Source: Bradyrhizobium elkanii WSM2783 (GTDB taxonomy: Bacteria; Pseudomonadota; Alphaproteobacteria; Rhizobiales; Xanthobacteraceae). From it: a stretch of 64,000 nucleotides of DNA. A model generated the notes under the pieces. That model saw nothing but the letters and a program-made list of their open reading frames with translations. It had not been told where the DNA came from and ran no database searches. The stretch is from the NCBI RefSeq assembly GCF_000472865.1, contig NZ_AXAP01000038.1, positions 25,602 to 89,601 on the forward strand, given 5' to 3'. How positions within the stretch are numbered: the first letter of the stretch is position 1; the number at the start of each line of letters is the position of its first letter. Of this stretch, positions 30,162-38,967 are shown one piece after another. The translations under genes and the position numbers were made by a program.

Positions 30162-31532
30162 ATGAACGTCAATCGCCGCCATCTCATCGGGGTTTCCGCA
30201 GCGGGCGCCGCCGGCGCGCTGGCGCTGTCGGCGGACGCTGCGCGCGCGGCGCCGCTCACCTCCGCGCTCGGCCGCGACGCCACGCAATATGGCGTCCGCC
30301 CCGGCAGTCCCGACGACCAGACCAAAGTCCTGCAGCGCGCGATCGACGAGGCCGCACGCGCGCAAGCGCCGCTGGCGCTGCCGCCCGGAGTCTATCGCAC
30401 CGGCCTGCTCCGCCTGCAGCGCGGCTCGCAGCTCATTGGCGTGCGCGGCGCGACCAAACTCGTCTTCAACGGCGGGCCGTCGATGTTTCTTGGTGAAGGC
30501 GCCGACGGCATCGGCCTCTCCGGCCTCACGCTGGACGGCGGCAATGTGCCGCTGCCGACGCGGCGCGGCCTCGTGCATTGCGTCACGGCGCGCGATGTCC
30601 GCATCACCGGATGCGAGATCAAAGGCAGCGGCGGCAACGGCATCTGGTTCGAGCAGGTGTCGGGCGACGTCAGCGGCAACATCTTCACCGACATTGCGAC
30701 CACCGCCATCGTGTCGTTCGACGCGCTGGGCCTGATGGTGGCGCGCAACACGATCTCGGGCACCAACGACAACGGCATCGAGATCCTGCGTACCGCCATC
30801 GGCGACGATGGCACGATCGTCGCCGACAACCGCATCGAGGACATCAAGGCCGGCCCCGGCGGCTCCGGCCAGTATGGCAACGCCATCAACGCCTTCCGTG
30901 CCGGCAATGTGATCGTGCGCGGCAATCGCATCAGGAACTGCGATTATTCCGCCGTGCGCGGCAATTCGGCGTCGAACATCCATATATCAGACAACAGCGT
31001 CAGCGATGTCCGCGAGGTCGCGCTCTATTCGGAATTCTCGTTCGAGGGCGCCGTCATCGCCAACAACACGGTCGACGGCGCCGCCGTCGGTGTCTCCGTG
31101 TGCAATTTCAATGAGGGCGGCCGCATCGCGGCGGTCCAGGGCAACATCATCCGCAACCTGATCCCGAAGCGGCCTATCGGGACCGCGCCGGACGATGATG
31201 CCGGCATCGGCATCTATGTCGAGGCGGATACCGCGATCACCGGCAATGTGATCGAGAACGCGCCCTCCTTCGGCATCGTTGCCGGCTGGGGCAAATATCT
31301 GCGCGACGTCGCCATTACCGGCAACGTGATCCGCAAGGCGTTCGCCGGTATCGGCGTCTCGGTGGTACCGGGCGCCGGGATCGCGCTGGTCCACAACAAC
31401 ATGATCTCGGAAACGCCGCGCGGCGCCGTGGTCGGGCTCGACCATGCGCGGGTCATCACGACGGACCTGTCGGTTGCCGGCGCGCAGCAATATGCGCAGC
31501 TCGTGCTCGGCGGCAACGCGGTGCGGAGATAA
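30162..31532 (+). CDS. Tat-exported right-handed beta-helix repeat protein (TIGR03808-like)
   Basis: 456 residues. The N-terminus NVNRRHLIGVSAAGAAGALA is a twin-arginine signal, with cleavage around AARAAP. The body is a parallel beta-helix: repeated short strands such as GNIFTD, NTISGTNDNGIEILR, NRIRNCDYSAVRGNSA, GNVIENAPSFGIVAGWG, as in pectate-lyase-like and TIGR03808 proteins. No enzymatic residues could be assigned. A small TIGR03809-like gene converges 9 bases downstream. Location is predicted periplasmic or extracellular. Confidence 0.82.
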   Translation: MNVNRRHLIGVSAAGAAGALALSADAARAAPLTSALGRDATQYGVRPGSPDDQTKVLQRAIDEAARAQAPLALPPGVYRTGLLRLQRGSQLIGVRGATKLVFNGGPSMFLGEGADGIGLSGLTLDGGNVPLPTRRGLVHCVTARDVRITGCEIKGSGGNGIWFEQVSGDVSGNIFTDIATTAIVSFDALGLMVARNTISGTNDNGIEILRTAIGDDGTIVADNRIEDIKAGPGGSGQYGNAINAFRAGNVIVRGNRIRNCDYSAVRGNSASNIHISDNSVSDVREVALYSEFSFEGAVIANNTVDGAAVGVSVCNFNEGGRIAAVQGNIIRNLIPKRPIGTAPDDDAGIGIYVEADTAITGNVIENAPSFGIVAGWGKYLRDVAITGNVIRKAFAGIGVSVVPGAGIALVHNNMISETPRGAVVGLDHARVITTDLSVAGAQQYAQLVLGGNAVRR

Positions 31533-31541
31533 AGATAACTT

Positions 31542-32000
31542 CTAGAGCGTGTTGCGCAGCAGCGGATAGCGCGCCTGGATGGCGGCGAGATCGAGCAGCG
31601 GCAGCGGCGCTTCTTTCGGTGCCGGCGCCTCCTCTTCCACGGCCTGAATGAGCGCAACAATCTCGATCGGCGGCTCCGGCGGCGCCACTGGCGCCGGCCG
31701 TTCGACCGGTCGCTGCTGCAACCGCACCGGGGTCGGCAGCGGCGTCACGTGGCCACGGCCGAGCCAGGAGATGTCGATCGGCGAATTGTCGAGCGAGGCC
31801 TCCCGCCGCAACAGGTCGCGCCAGGTCTCGACCGCCCGCTTGGCCTCCTGGACGTTCTCCAGGAAGGACACCTCGCTGTGATAGCGGCGCCAGCGCCCGG
31901 ACTCGAACAGTTCGGTGAGGTGTTCCAGCCGTGCTTCCGCCAGCGCGCACCAGCGCGCCACGATCTCGCGGCCTCTGGCCGCGTCAGTTCGATTTGTCAT
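31542..32000 (-). CDS. TIGR03809-like small protein of unknown function
   Basis: 152 residues. The N-terminal half is helical and conserved-looking (ARGREIVARWCALAEARLEH, then RRYHSEVSFLENVQEAKRAV); the C-terminal half is Pro-rich ending LLDLAAIQARYPLLRNTL. I recall TIGR03809 as a Hyphomicrobiales-specific family found beside TIGR03808 genes, which is the arrangement here; I could not check this. ATG 32000 is used; the longer frame needs a TTG start. No signal peptide is present. Confidence 0.6.
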   Translation of the reverse strand: MTNRTDAARGREIVARWCALAEARLEHLTELFESGRWRRYHSEVSFLENVQEAKRAVETWRDLLRREASLDNSPIDISWLGRGHVTPLPTPVRLQQRPVERPAPVAPPEPPIEIVALIQAVEEEAPAPKEAPLPLLDLAAIQARYPLLRNTL

Positions 32001-32446
32001 TAAGACAGCCCGTAAGGAGAGAAACGGACGCAGGACGCAACCGAACCGAATCAAAATATGATTGGGATATTCTGTGGAAAAGGTAAAGAAAGTCTAACAC
32101 CTTTTCGTAAACGACTCGGGGCACGCAGAGAAGTCCGCAGGAATACTGGATTATTGGGTTTGCGGCTCTTAGACGGTCGACGCGACGCCTGCATGACTGT
32201 CGGCGCAACCAGAAAGCGTTGTCCACGCTGTCCACAAAAATGAAGACCCGTCCGGGGGGACAACCGGACGGGTCAAGCCATATGGGCGCTTGGGGTGGAT
32301 GGGCGCTCGCGCCTGATATAGCTGATGGGGAGGAATGGATCGCTCCCACAATTATTGGTCGCGACACGCTGCCCGACGTTCAAAATCCCTCTTCGATTTT
32401 TTTAACCTTCCCAGGCGACCGCCTGCGGCCCGAGAGCGCGGAAATT

Positions 32447-34120
32447 TCACTGCGCAGCGGGGCTTTTCACGTCATTTTCGGCGGATTTGTCCGCGGCCAT
32501 GGCCGGTGCCGACTGTTCCATCGCCCGGCTCACAGAAGTGTTATCCTGTGCGGGCGCAGCCGGTGCGTGCTTGCCAGAGGCGAGCGGAACTGGCGCGACG
32601 GCGGACACCGCCGCGAATGCATCGGCTTGCCCTGCCCCAAACAGATCGTCACGTCCGGGGACGCCGAGATCGCGCGCCGTCCCGGTCAGGATCGAGCGCA
32701 CCTCGTTCGGTTTCAGCGCAGGATTGCGCTCCAGCACCAGGGCCGCAATGCCGCTGACGAAGGCGGCGGAAAACGACGTGCCCGAGGCGATCTGGTATTT
32801 GCCATCCGGCGCCGGCAGGAAGATATCGGCGCCGGGCGCGGCGAGCGCGATGTAGTTGCCCCGGTTCGAGGCGGAGAACAGTTTCTCCTGCACATCGGTG
32901 CCGCTGACCGCGATCACGTTCGGGTTCGCGGCGGGATAGAGCGGCGCCGATTTCGCCCCGGCATTACCGGCGGCTGCGACCAGCACGATGCCGCGCGCTG
33001 CGCTCGCGGCGACCGCCCGCTCGATCAGCGGATCCTTGGGGCCGGCAAAGCTCATATTGATGATCTGCGCGCCGTGCAGCGCCGCATGATCTAGTCCCTT
33101 CAGGATCACATAGGACGAGCTCTGCGCCCCGTTCGCGGTCGCGCCGAACGCGCGGATCGCGAGAATGCGCACCTCCGGCGCGCTCCCCATCAGCCTAGCA
33201 TGGGCGGCGATCGCCCCGGCGATGCCGGTGCCGTGCGCATGCGGCTCTTCATTGCTGCCGATCGCATCGAATGTGTCGGCAACCGTATTCGCCAGTTCCG
33301 GATGGCTGGCATCGATGCCGGAATCGATCACGGCAATGGTCACGTTCATGCCGCGAACCAGCGTGTGCGCCTGCGGCAGGCGAAGCTGCGCCAGCGCGTA
33401 TTGCGCCGGATCGCCCTCGGTCGCTGCCGTGTTCTGGTCCTGCAGCAGGTAGCGGAAGTTGGGTTGCACCGAGCGTATGCGGCCGTCGGCGGCCATCGCC
33501 CGGCGCACCACATCCACCGAGCGGCGATCGGTGATGCGGAACAGGCCGATGGTGGAGCCGAGCAGCGGGACGTTCCGTATCTCCGCCCGCGCCAGGCCAT
33601 GACGCCGCGCCAGCTCCTCGATCTGCGCGTCGGTCAGCGCACCATCGATTTCGGCCACGAGTTCGTTGGGCACCGCGCGGAAATCAACCGCGGTTCGCGG
33701 CGCGTTGTTGCGCGATCCGCCCTTGGCCTTCCTGCCGGCCGCCTTGCCGCCACTGCCGCCATCCGCAGTGGAGACGACGGGACGGTCGAGGCACTCGCCG
33801 TCGCTACCGCGATAGGCAGCGTCGCAGGCGCGGTGGAGGTTGGGCGAATAGCGCGCAGAGGGCAGCGTCGACTGCACACCAATGCGGGGCATGGTGGTGA
33901 CGCTGATCCGCGAGGGGGTCCGCGCAACCGCCGCCCCGCCGATATTGGTATTGACCCGCGGCCCGACATTCGTGCTGACGCTCGGCACCCGTGGGGCGAC
34001 GCGGATTTCCGGCGTGCGCATGATGCTCTGCGGCGCGGCCGGACCTGTGGAACCGATGAACAGCGCCGAAATCAGCACCAACGCCATCTCGATCCGCCAT
34101 TTCGAGCGTTCACGGGTCAT
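32447..34120 (-). CDS. secreted S8 family serine peptidase (subtilase)
   Basis: 557 residues. N-terminal signal or anchor (about 11-30), a disordered segment, a propeptide-like domain at about 152-224 (NELVAEIDGALTDAQIEELA ... RIRSVQPNFRY), then the subtilisin domain with catalytic Asp266 (AVIDSGID), His296 (HAHGTGIAGAIA), oxyanion Asn386 (AAAGNAG) and Ser449 (SGTSFSAAFVSG). The triad is intact, so it should be an active extracytoplasmic protease. It is the third gene of an operon with an ECF sigma factor and its anti-sigma factor, 48 bases downstream of the latter, suggesting it takes part in, or is controlled by, that signalling system. Confidence 0.9.
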   Translation of the reverse strand: MTRERSKWRIEMALVLISALFIGSTGPAAPQSIMRTPEIRVAPRVPSVSTNVGPRVNTNIGGAAVARTPSRISVTTMPRIGVQSTLPSARYSPNLHRACDAAYRGSDGECLDRPVVSTADGGSGGKAAGRKAKGGSRNNAPRTAVDFRAVPNELVAEIDGALTDAQIEELARRHGLARAEIRNVPLLGSTIGLFRITDRRSVDVVRRAMAADGRIRSVQPNFRYLLQDQNTAATEGDPAQYALAQLRLPQAHTLVRGMNVTIAVIDSGIDASHPELANTVADTFDAIGSNEEPHAHGTGIAGAIAAHARLMGSAPEVRILAIRAFGATANGAQSSSYVILKGLDHAALHGAQIINMSFAGPKDPLIERAVAASAARGIVLVAAAGNAGAKSAPLYPAANPNVIAVSGTDVQEKLFSASNRGNYIALAAPGADIFLPAPDGKYQIASGTSFSAAFVSGIAALVLERNPALKPNEVRSILTGTARDLGVPGRDDLFGAGQADAFAAVSAVAPVPLASGKHAPAAPAQDNTSVSRAMEQSAPAMAADKSAENDVKSPAAQ

Positions 34121-34168
34121 GGCATCTCGCGCTAGCGCGTCGTGGGAAAATCTATGACCGCTTGCGCC

Positions 34169-34894
34169 TTACGGCGTCTCCACCGCGAGGCTGACGATCT
34201 TTTCCTTCTGCAGCCTGCCGAGCAGCGCGGCGACGTCGGTCTTGCTCATCGCGCTGTTGCCGAACTGGATCCGGAACATGCCGTCGCGGGCCCCGCCAAT
34301 GATCGAGGCCTGGTAATTGTCGAGAAGCGCCGTGATGTCGGAAATGCGGGCGTCCGGCGCGAAACGAACTAGCGCGCGCGGCGGGCTCGTCACACCGAGG
34401 TTGCGGGTGATCGGAGCGGCGGACTCCGGCGCAGCCGCCCGCTGCTCGAGCGTGAGCGACGCCGTCTGGAACGAACTGCCCTGGCTCTTCATCATCAGCA
34501 CCGCGCCAATCACGCCGGCCTGCAGCAGCAGCACGACCGCACCAACGCCCGCCGACCACGCCAGCGTCCGCGGCGACAGGCTTGCAAAGAACTGCGAGAT
34601 TCGCCTGGAAAGGCTCACCGAAGTCGGCCGTGTGCGCACCGGCTCCTGGTCGATCTCGGCGAACAGTTTCTGCATGGCGCGCATCGACGGCGCGCCCAAA
34701 CTCTCGTTGAGGCGGATGGTCTCGGCAAATTCCTCGCGGATCACGGCATATTGCCCGGCGAGTTCCGCATCGCTGGCCAGCGCCTCCTCGACACGTCGCG
34801 CATCGCGCGCGTTCAACGTGCCCGTGGCATGCCAAGGCAGCAGCAATTCGACGTCGCTGGGCTCTTCCAGCATCTTCCTTCTCGCCGCCATCAT
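34169..34894 (-). CDS. membrane anti-sigma factor with propeptide-like periplasmic domain
   Basis: 241 residues. The N-terminal part (EEPSDVELLLPWHATGTLNA, then DARRVEEALASDAELAGQY) resembles an anti-sigma domain of the ZAS type but lacks the HxxxCxxC zinc cysteines. One membrane helix spans about 112-135. The periplasmic end (about 173-239; RALVRFAPDARISDITALLD, then GGARDGMFRIQF and LQKEKIVSLAVE) has the pattern of subtilase I9/fervidolysin-type propeptides, like the propeptide of the protease encoded next. It overlaps the sigma gene by 4 bases (ATGA). Anti-sigma function is inferred from topology and gene order. Confidence 0.78.
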   Translation of the reverse strand: MMAARRKMLEEPSDVELLLPWHATGTLNARDARRVEEALASDAELAGQYAVIREEFAETIRLNESLGAPSMRAMQKLFAEIDQEPVRTRPTSVSLSRRISQFFASLSPRTLAWSAGVGAVVLLLQAGVIGAVLMMKSQGSSFQTASLTLEQRAAAPESAAPITRNLGVTSPPRALVRFAPDARISDITALLDNYQASIIGGARDGMFRIQFGNSAMSKTDVAALLGRLQKEKIVSLAVETP

Positions 34895-35460
34895 GGCCAA
34901 CCTCGCTCTATGCCGGCTGCCTTGAGCAGTTCGGCCAATTTCTTCCGCGCATAGAACAGGCGCGTCTTCACGGTGTTCTCCGGAATACCAACGATCTCGG
35001 CGACTTCCTCCACGGACTTCTCGTGGTAGTAGACCAGATCGACAATCTCCCGGTGCTCCAGCGAAAGTGCCGTTAGACACTTGCGCAACGCTTCACCCGT
35101 ATCCTTCTTCTGCACCGCCACTTCCGGATCGTCGGACGCATCCTCGATCGCGTTCGCGGCGTCCTCGTCCAGTTCAGCGTCCTTCCTGCGCCGCAGCGCA
35201 GACAGGGCCTTGAACCGGGTGATCGCCAACAGCCAGGTTGAGACGGCAGATCGTCCTTCGAATTTGCCGGCCTGGCGCCAGACATCGAGAAACACCTCGC
35301 TGATGAGGTCTTCCGCGACCTGTTCGTCCCGCACAAGCCGGAGTCCGAAACGGTACACTCTGACGTGGTGCCGCCCGTACAGCACCTGCATGGCGAGCCG
35401 GTCGCCTTGAGCGATCCGGGCGATCAGAACCTCGTCTGAAGCCGCCTGCGTCGCGCTCAA
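34891..35460 (-). CDS. ECF-type RNA polymerase sigma factor
   Basis: 189 residues. Region 2 (LYGRHHVRVYRFGLRLVRDE, QVAEDLISEVFLDVWRQAG, TWLLAITRFKALSALRR) and region 4 (ALSLEHREIVDLVYYHEKS, EIVGIPENTVKTRLFYARKK) are complete. It should direct an extracytoplasmic stress response, held inactive by the membrane anti-sigma factor encoded next. The only available start is a TTG at 35460; an internal Met would remove part of region 2. I could not identify an autoregulatory promoter with confidence in the upstream gap. Subfamily not assigned. Confidence 0.92.
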   Translation of the reverse strand: MSATQAASDEVLIARIAQGDRLAMQVLYGRHHVRVYRFGLRLVRDEQVAEDLISEVFLDVWRQAGKFEGRSAVSTWLLAITRFKALSALRRRKDAELDEDAANAIEDASDDPEVAVQKKDTGEALRKCLTALSLEHREIVDLVYYHEKSVEEVAEIVGIPENTVKTRLFYARKKLAELLKAAGIERGWP

Positions 35461-35884
35461 TGGCCGTCTCGCAAGATTGGTCGAGAGGGGGTGGGGGCTG
35501 GTTCGATGGAGAGAGCAGAATTCTTCACATTACCGCAATGTGCGGAACGCATGTGTGAACCATCCCACAAACCCCGAATTCCGTGTGAATTCCGCACTCC
35601 CTCGCCCCGGATAGGTATCATGGTAGGGCAAAGCCTCCCCAAGACCGTGTCGACTGCTCGCAACCTTAGCAAGAGTCGGCACATAAGGCAGTCCTCCCGC
35701 CAATTCCCACCCGTCGAGCCCGGCACTCGTCCGCCGCGATTGCCTGGTCAAGGTTTCCCCGATTTTCACCTGCGAAAACAAGGGAGATGGCGGGATTCTA
35801 CCGACCGGATTCGGGGTCGAAAGATACCAAACCTAAAGGCTTTTCCCCGTAGATTTTGCGAGTTTTCCTCTCGATGGCGAGCGC
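35461..35884. other. intergenic region between divergent sigma factor and diguanylate cyclase genes
   Basis: 424 bases. It includes a direct repeat of GAATTCCG (35576-35598) and several CACAT/TGTGTG words at 35528-35560 that could be regulatory, but nothing matches a known box well. No supported ORF or dispersed repeat was seen. Confidence 0.45.
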
Positions 35885-37033
35885 ATGGGCATCGCAGCGT
35901 CCTCATTTCTGAACCCGGTTGCGGGCGGATTGAATGGCCGCCGCTCACGGCTGGCTGCCACGAAGCTGTTGCGCCGCGCCAGACGTCGGCGTCAGATCCA
36001 GGCGATGGTCGGCGTCTGCTATGTTCTCGACGCCCTCGTGCTCCTGGTCTATGCGAGCGCCGGCACGATCCCGATGGTGTTGGGCATGGCCTACGCGCTT
36101 TGCGGCTTGGGCTTGTGCGCCGTCTACGTGCTGCTTTCCGAACTCGGCTTCCACGACCGCTTCAAGGATCACTATCTGGTCGCGCCGCAGTCGGCCCTCC
36201 ACATGGCGAACCAGCTCGCATTCACCTACATCGCGCCGCAAGTCGGCGTGCTGTTCCTGTGCAACCTGTTCGTGGTGTTCGGCTTCGGCGCGCTCAGGAC
36301 CTCGGCGCGACAGACCGCCCTGATCTGGACCGTGACGGTGCTCGGCCTCGCCGCACTGTTCCTTCTGACCGACAAGCCGATCTCGATGCCGCATGGCAGC
36401 ACCCTGGAGCGGCTCGCCACCGTGCTGGTCTTTGCGCTCACCATCGGGCGCTGCATGTTCTTGGGCATCCTCTCCAGCTCGATGCAGCAATCGCTGTACC
36501 AGAACGGGCAGAAGCTGAAGGAAGCCTACAAGCGCATCGAGGAGCTCGCCGAACTTGACGAGCTGACCGGCGCCTTCAACCGGCGCAGCATCATGCGGAC
36601 ACTGGACGAGGAGATCGTCCGCTCCGAGCGCACTGGCGCACCCTGCTCTGTCGCACTGATCGACCTCGACTGGTTCAAGCGCGTCAACGACGTCTATGGC
36701 CATCCGACCGGCGACGAAGTGCTCAGGACCTTCGCGATCTCCATGTTCGCCAACATCCGCAGCATCGATCGCTTCGGCCGCTACGGCGGCGAAGAGTTCC
36801 TGCTGATACTGCCCGAGTTGAACGAAGATGGCGCCACGCGCGCGCTGGAGCGGCTGCGGGTCATCATCGCCGAGCTCGACTGGAGCGCGTTCTCGCCGGG
36901 CATGCAGGTGACGATTTCCGCCGGCATTGCAACGCTGCGGCCCAACGAGGGCCCGGACACATTTCTCGCGCGCGCCGACAGCGCGCTTTACGCGGCCAAG
37001 GCACGAGGACGCAATCGCATCGCCAGTGCATGA
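35885..37033 (+). CDS. membrane diguanylate cyclase (GGDEF)
   Basis: 382 residues. About five or six membrane segments (roughly 38-205) form an N-terminal sensor region without a named domain. The C-terminal GGDEF domain begins ELDELTGAFNRRSIM near 222 and has the active-site motif GGEEF at 301-305. An inhibitory I-site RxxD (RSID, 292-295) lies exactly five residues before it, so product feedback is expected. It should make cyclic di-GMP at the inner membrane. There is no EAL domain. A DUF2336 gene follows 75 bases downstream on the same strand. Confidence 0.93.
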   Translation: MGIAASSFLNPVAGGLNGRRSRLAATKLLRRARRRRQIQAMVGVCYVLDALVLLVYASAGTIPMVLGMAYALCGLGLCAVYVLLSELGFHDRFKDHYLVAPQSALHMANQLAFTYIAPQVGVLFLCNLFVVFGFGALRTSARQTALIWTVTVLGLAALFLLTDKPISMPHGSTLERLATVLVFALTIGRCMFLGILSSSMQQSLYQNGQKLKEAYKRIEELAELDELTGAFNRRSIMRTLDEEIVRSERTGAPCSVALIDLDWFKRVNDVYGHPTGDEVLRTFAISMFANIRSIDRFGRYGGEEFLLILPELNEDGATRALERLRVIIAELDWSAFSPGMQVTISAGIATLRPNEGPDTFLARADSALYAAKARGRNRIASA

Positions 37034-37108
37034 CCAAACGAATTCGCTTCCACCGTCGGAGAAGCCGACGCGGTGGCATCGCCAATACTCCAGGACAGAG
37101 TCACAGTC

Positions 37109-38215
37109 ATGAATTTGAAACCCGCAATCGCCCCCGAGAACTTGCTTGACGAGTTGCAGGCAACGCTCGCGCATGGAACGGTGGCGCGCCGGGTCGAGAC
37201 CCTGCGCCGCGTGACCGATCTCTTCATCAACGGCGCGGTGGACTATTCGGACCAGCAGATCGCGCTGTTCGACGATGTGTTCCAGTGCCTGCTGCTTCAC
37301 ATCGAAACCTCGGCGAAGGCGCTATTGTCCAACCGGCTGGCGCCGATCGATACTGCCCCGCCGTTGACCGTCCGGACGCTTGCCTTCGACGACATGATCG
37401 AGGTCGCCGGTCCCGTGCTGACGCAATCGAGCCGGCTCGACGATAACACCCTGATCGAAACCGCGCGCAACAAGAGCCAGGCGCATCTGATGGCGATCGC
37501 GGCGCGCAAGACGCTGAGCGGTGCCGTCACTGACGTGCTGGTGTTGCGCGGTAACGACGAGGTGATCCAGAGCACCGTCAACAATCCCGGCGCCGAATTC
37601 ACCGAACGCGGCTTCACGCGGCTGATCAGCCGCGCCGAAGGCGATGACGACCTTGCGACCTGCATCGGGCTGCGCCCGAGCATGCCGCGGCATCTCTATC
37701 TGAAACTGCTGGCGAAGGCATCGGACACAGTGCGGCACCGGCTCGAAGCCGCCAACCCGCAGCAGGCCAAGGAGGTGCCGAGCGCGGTGCGCGAGGCGAC
37801 GCGGCGCGCTCGCTCCGCGCCCGCGGCAGTCACGCGCGACACGGCGATCGCCCATGCGCTGGTGAAGTCGCTGTATGAGGATGGCCGCCTCGACGAATTC
37901 CAGGTGGCAGCGTTTGCCGACGCCGGCAAGTTCGACGAGACCAATGCCTCGATTGCAGCTCTTGCCAATGTGAGTCTGGCCGTTGCCGAGAACATGATGA
38001 TCGAAACCCGCGCCGAAGGCGTGATGATCCTGGCCAAGGTCGCAGGCTTCTCGTGGTCGACCGTGCGCTCGATCATCAACCTGCGCGACGAATTGTCAGG
38101 CGGCGAGCCGACCGATCTCCTGGCCTGCATGGAGACCTACGAACGGCTCCGGCCATCGACCGCACAGCAGGTCTTGCGCTTCCACCGCATGCAGCAGTCC
38201 GCGCCCGCGGCATAG
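37109..38215 (+). CDS. DUF2336 domain protein
   Basis: 368 residues, soluble and helical. Two helical halves joined by a basic linker (REATRRARSAPAAVTRD near 231-247) and the recurrent LSVAE/ANVSLAVAENMM-type repeats fit DUF2336. The C-terminal part (GFSWSTVRSIINLRDELSGG) is the counterpart of the fragment at the left end of the window. The role is unknown; its position behind a diguanylate cyclase suggests a signalling link. The ATG at 37109 is chosen over the GTG at 37073. Confidence 0.8.
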   Translation: MNLKPAIAPENLLDELQATLAHGTVARRVETLRRVTDLFINGAVDYSDQQIALFDDVFQCLLLHIETSAKALLSNRLAPIDTAPPLTVRTLAFDDMIEVAGPVLTQSSRLDDNTLIETARNKSQAHLMAIAARKTLSGAVTDVLVLRGNDEVIQSTVNNPGAEFTERGFTRLISRAEGDDDLATCIGLRPSMPRHLYLKLLAKASDTVRHRLEAANPQQAKEVPSAVREATRRARSAPAAVTRDTAIAHALVKSLYEDGRLDEFQVAAFADAGKFDETNASIAALANVSLAVAENMMIETRAEGVMILAKVAGFSWSTVRSIINLRDELSGGEPTDLLACMETYERLRPSTAQQVLRFHRMQQSAPAA

Positions 38216-38226
38216 CCTTCACACTC

Positions 38227-38309
38227 GTCATTGCGAGGAGCGATAGCGACGAAGCAATCCATGCCTCCGCAAGTGGAGAGATGGATTGTTCGCTGCACTC
38301 GCAATGACG
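38227..38309. repeat. dispersed palindromic element (gtcattgcgaggagc type)
   Basis: It opens GTCATTGCGAGGAGCGATAG and closes GCACTCGCAATGAC, with inner GCAATCCAT / ATGGATTG arms. Same family as 17715-17826 and 63748-63830. It occupies the gap between the convergent DUF2336 and OsrA genes. Confidence 0.75.
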
Positions 38310-38326
38310 ACGTGGAGGGACCGCAA

Positions 38327-38965
38327 TCAATATCGAAGCACCTTCGAGCCGATCAGGGCGCCGATGGCGGCGACCAGCGTGGTCCCGATCGTGTACCAGG
38401 TCGCTACGAACAGCGGTGAATCATCGGCGCAATGCGATGCGTAAAGCGTCGCCGCAAGTCCCGCTGCCAGCAGGCCCGCGATCGCGCCGGCGGCTGCCGG
38501 GCGCGCCGGCGCGCCATGGCGCAGGCCGAACAAAGCGGCCGCGAGCAGCGGCAGCGACAGCAAGGGAATCGAGATCAGGCATGCCCGCGAATTGTTGCCG
38601 ACCAGTCGCGTCATCATCGGCGCGCGCTGCGGCATCATCATCTCGCCGCTGATACCGGCCACGAGCAGCCCGGCCGGAACCAGCAACCACCAGCCAAAGC
38701 CACGCAGCGAAGCCTCGGGCCGCGATAGATGCAGGCTGACGGCGATCGCAGAAGCGGCGAGCGCCAGCGTCACCGCGAACTTCAGACCGAAGAACGGGTT
38801 GTGCATCGCGGTCATGACATCGGGCCTGACGCCGAGCTCGGTGAAGAACATCAGCAAAGAAATCGGTGCGGCGGCGAGCAACGCCAGCATCAGGACAAAG
38901 CCCACCGGCTGTGCGCGCTGGGTGTTGTCGGCGGCGATCGTGCGAATGAGCTGATCGGTCTCCAT
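38327..38965 (-). CDS. osrA: NrsF/OsrA family membrane anti-sigma factor (DUF1109)
   Basis: 212 residues with six predicted membrane helices and a short cytoplasmic N-terminus (METDQLIRTIAADNTQRAQP). Two cysteines fall at positions 129 (NNSRACLISI) and 179 (YASHCADDSP). As I recall, these are exactly the two positions reported as needed for redox response in Bradyrhizobium OsrA, the anti-sigma factor of EcfF. It would hold EcfF at the membrane until oxidative or singlet-oxygen stress. It lies 2 bases downstream of the sigma gene. The ATG at 38965 gives the family N-terminus. Confidence 0.9.
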   Translation of the reverse strand: METDQLIRTIAADNTQRAQPVGFVLMLALLAAAPISLLMFFTELGVRPDVMTAMHNPFFGLKFAVTLALAASAIAVSLHLSRPEASLRGFGWWLLVPAGLLVAGISGEMMMPQRAPMMTRLVGNNSRACLISIPLLSLPLLAAALFGLRHGAPARPAAAGAIAGLLAAGLAATLYASHCADDSPLFVATWYTIGTTLVAAIGALIGSKVLRY

Positions 38966-38967
38966 GT

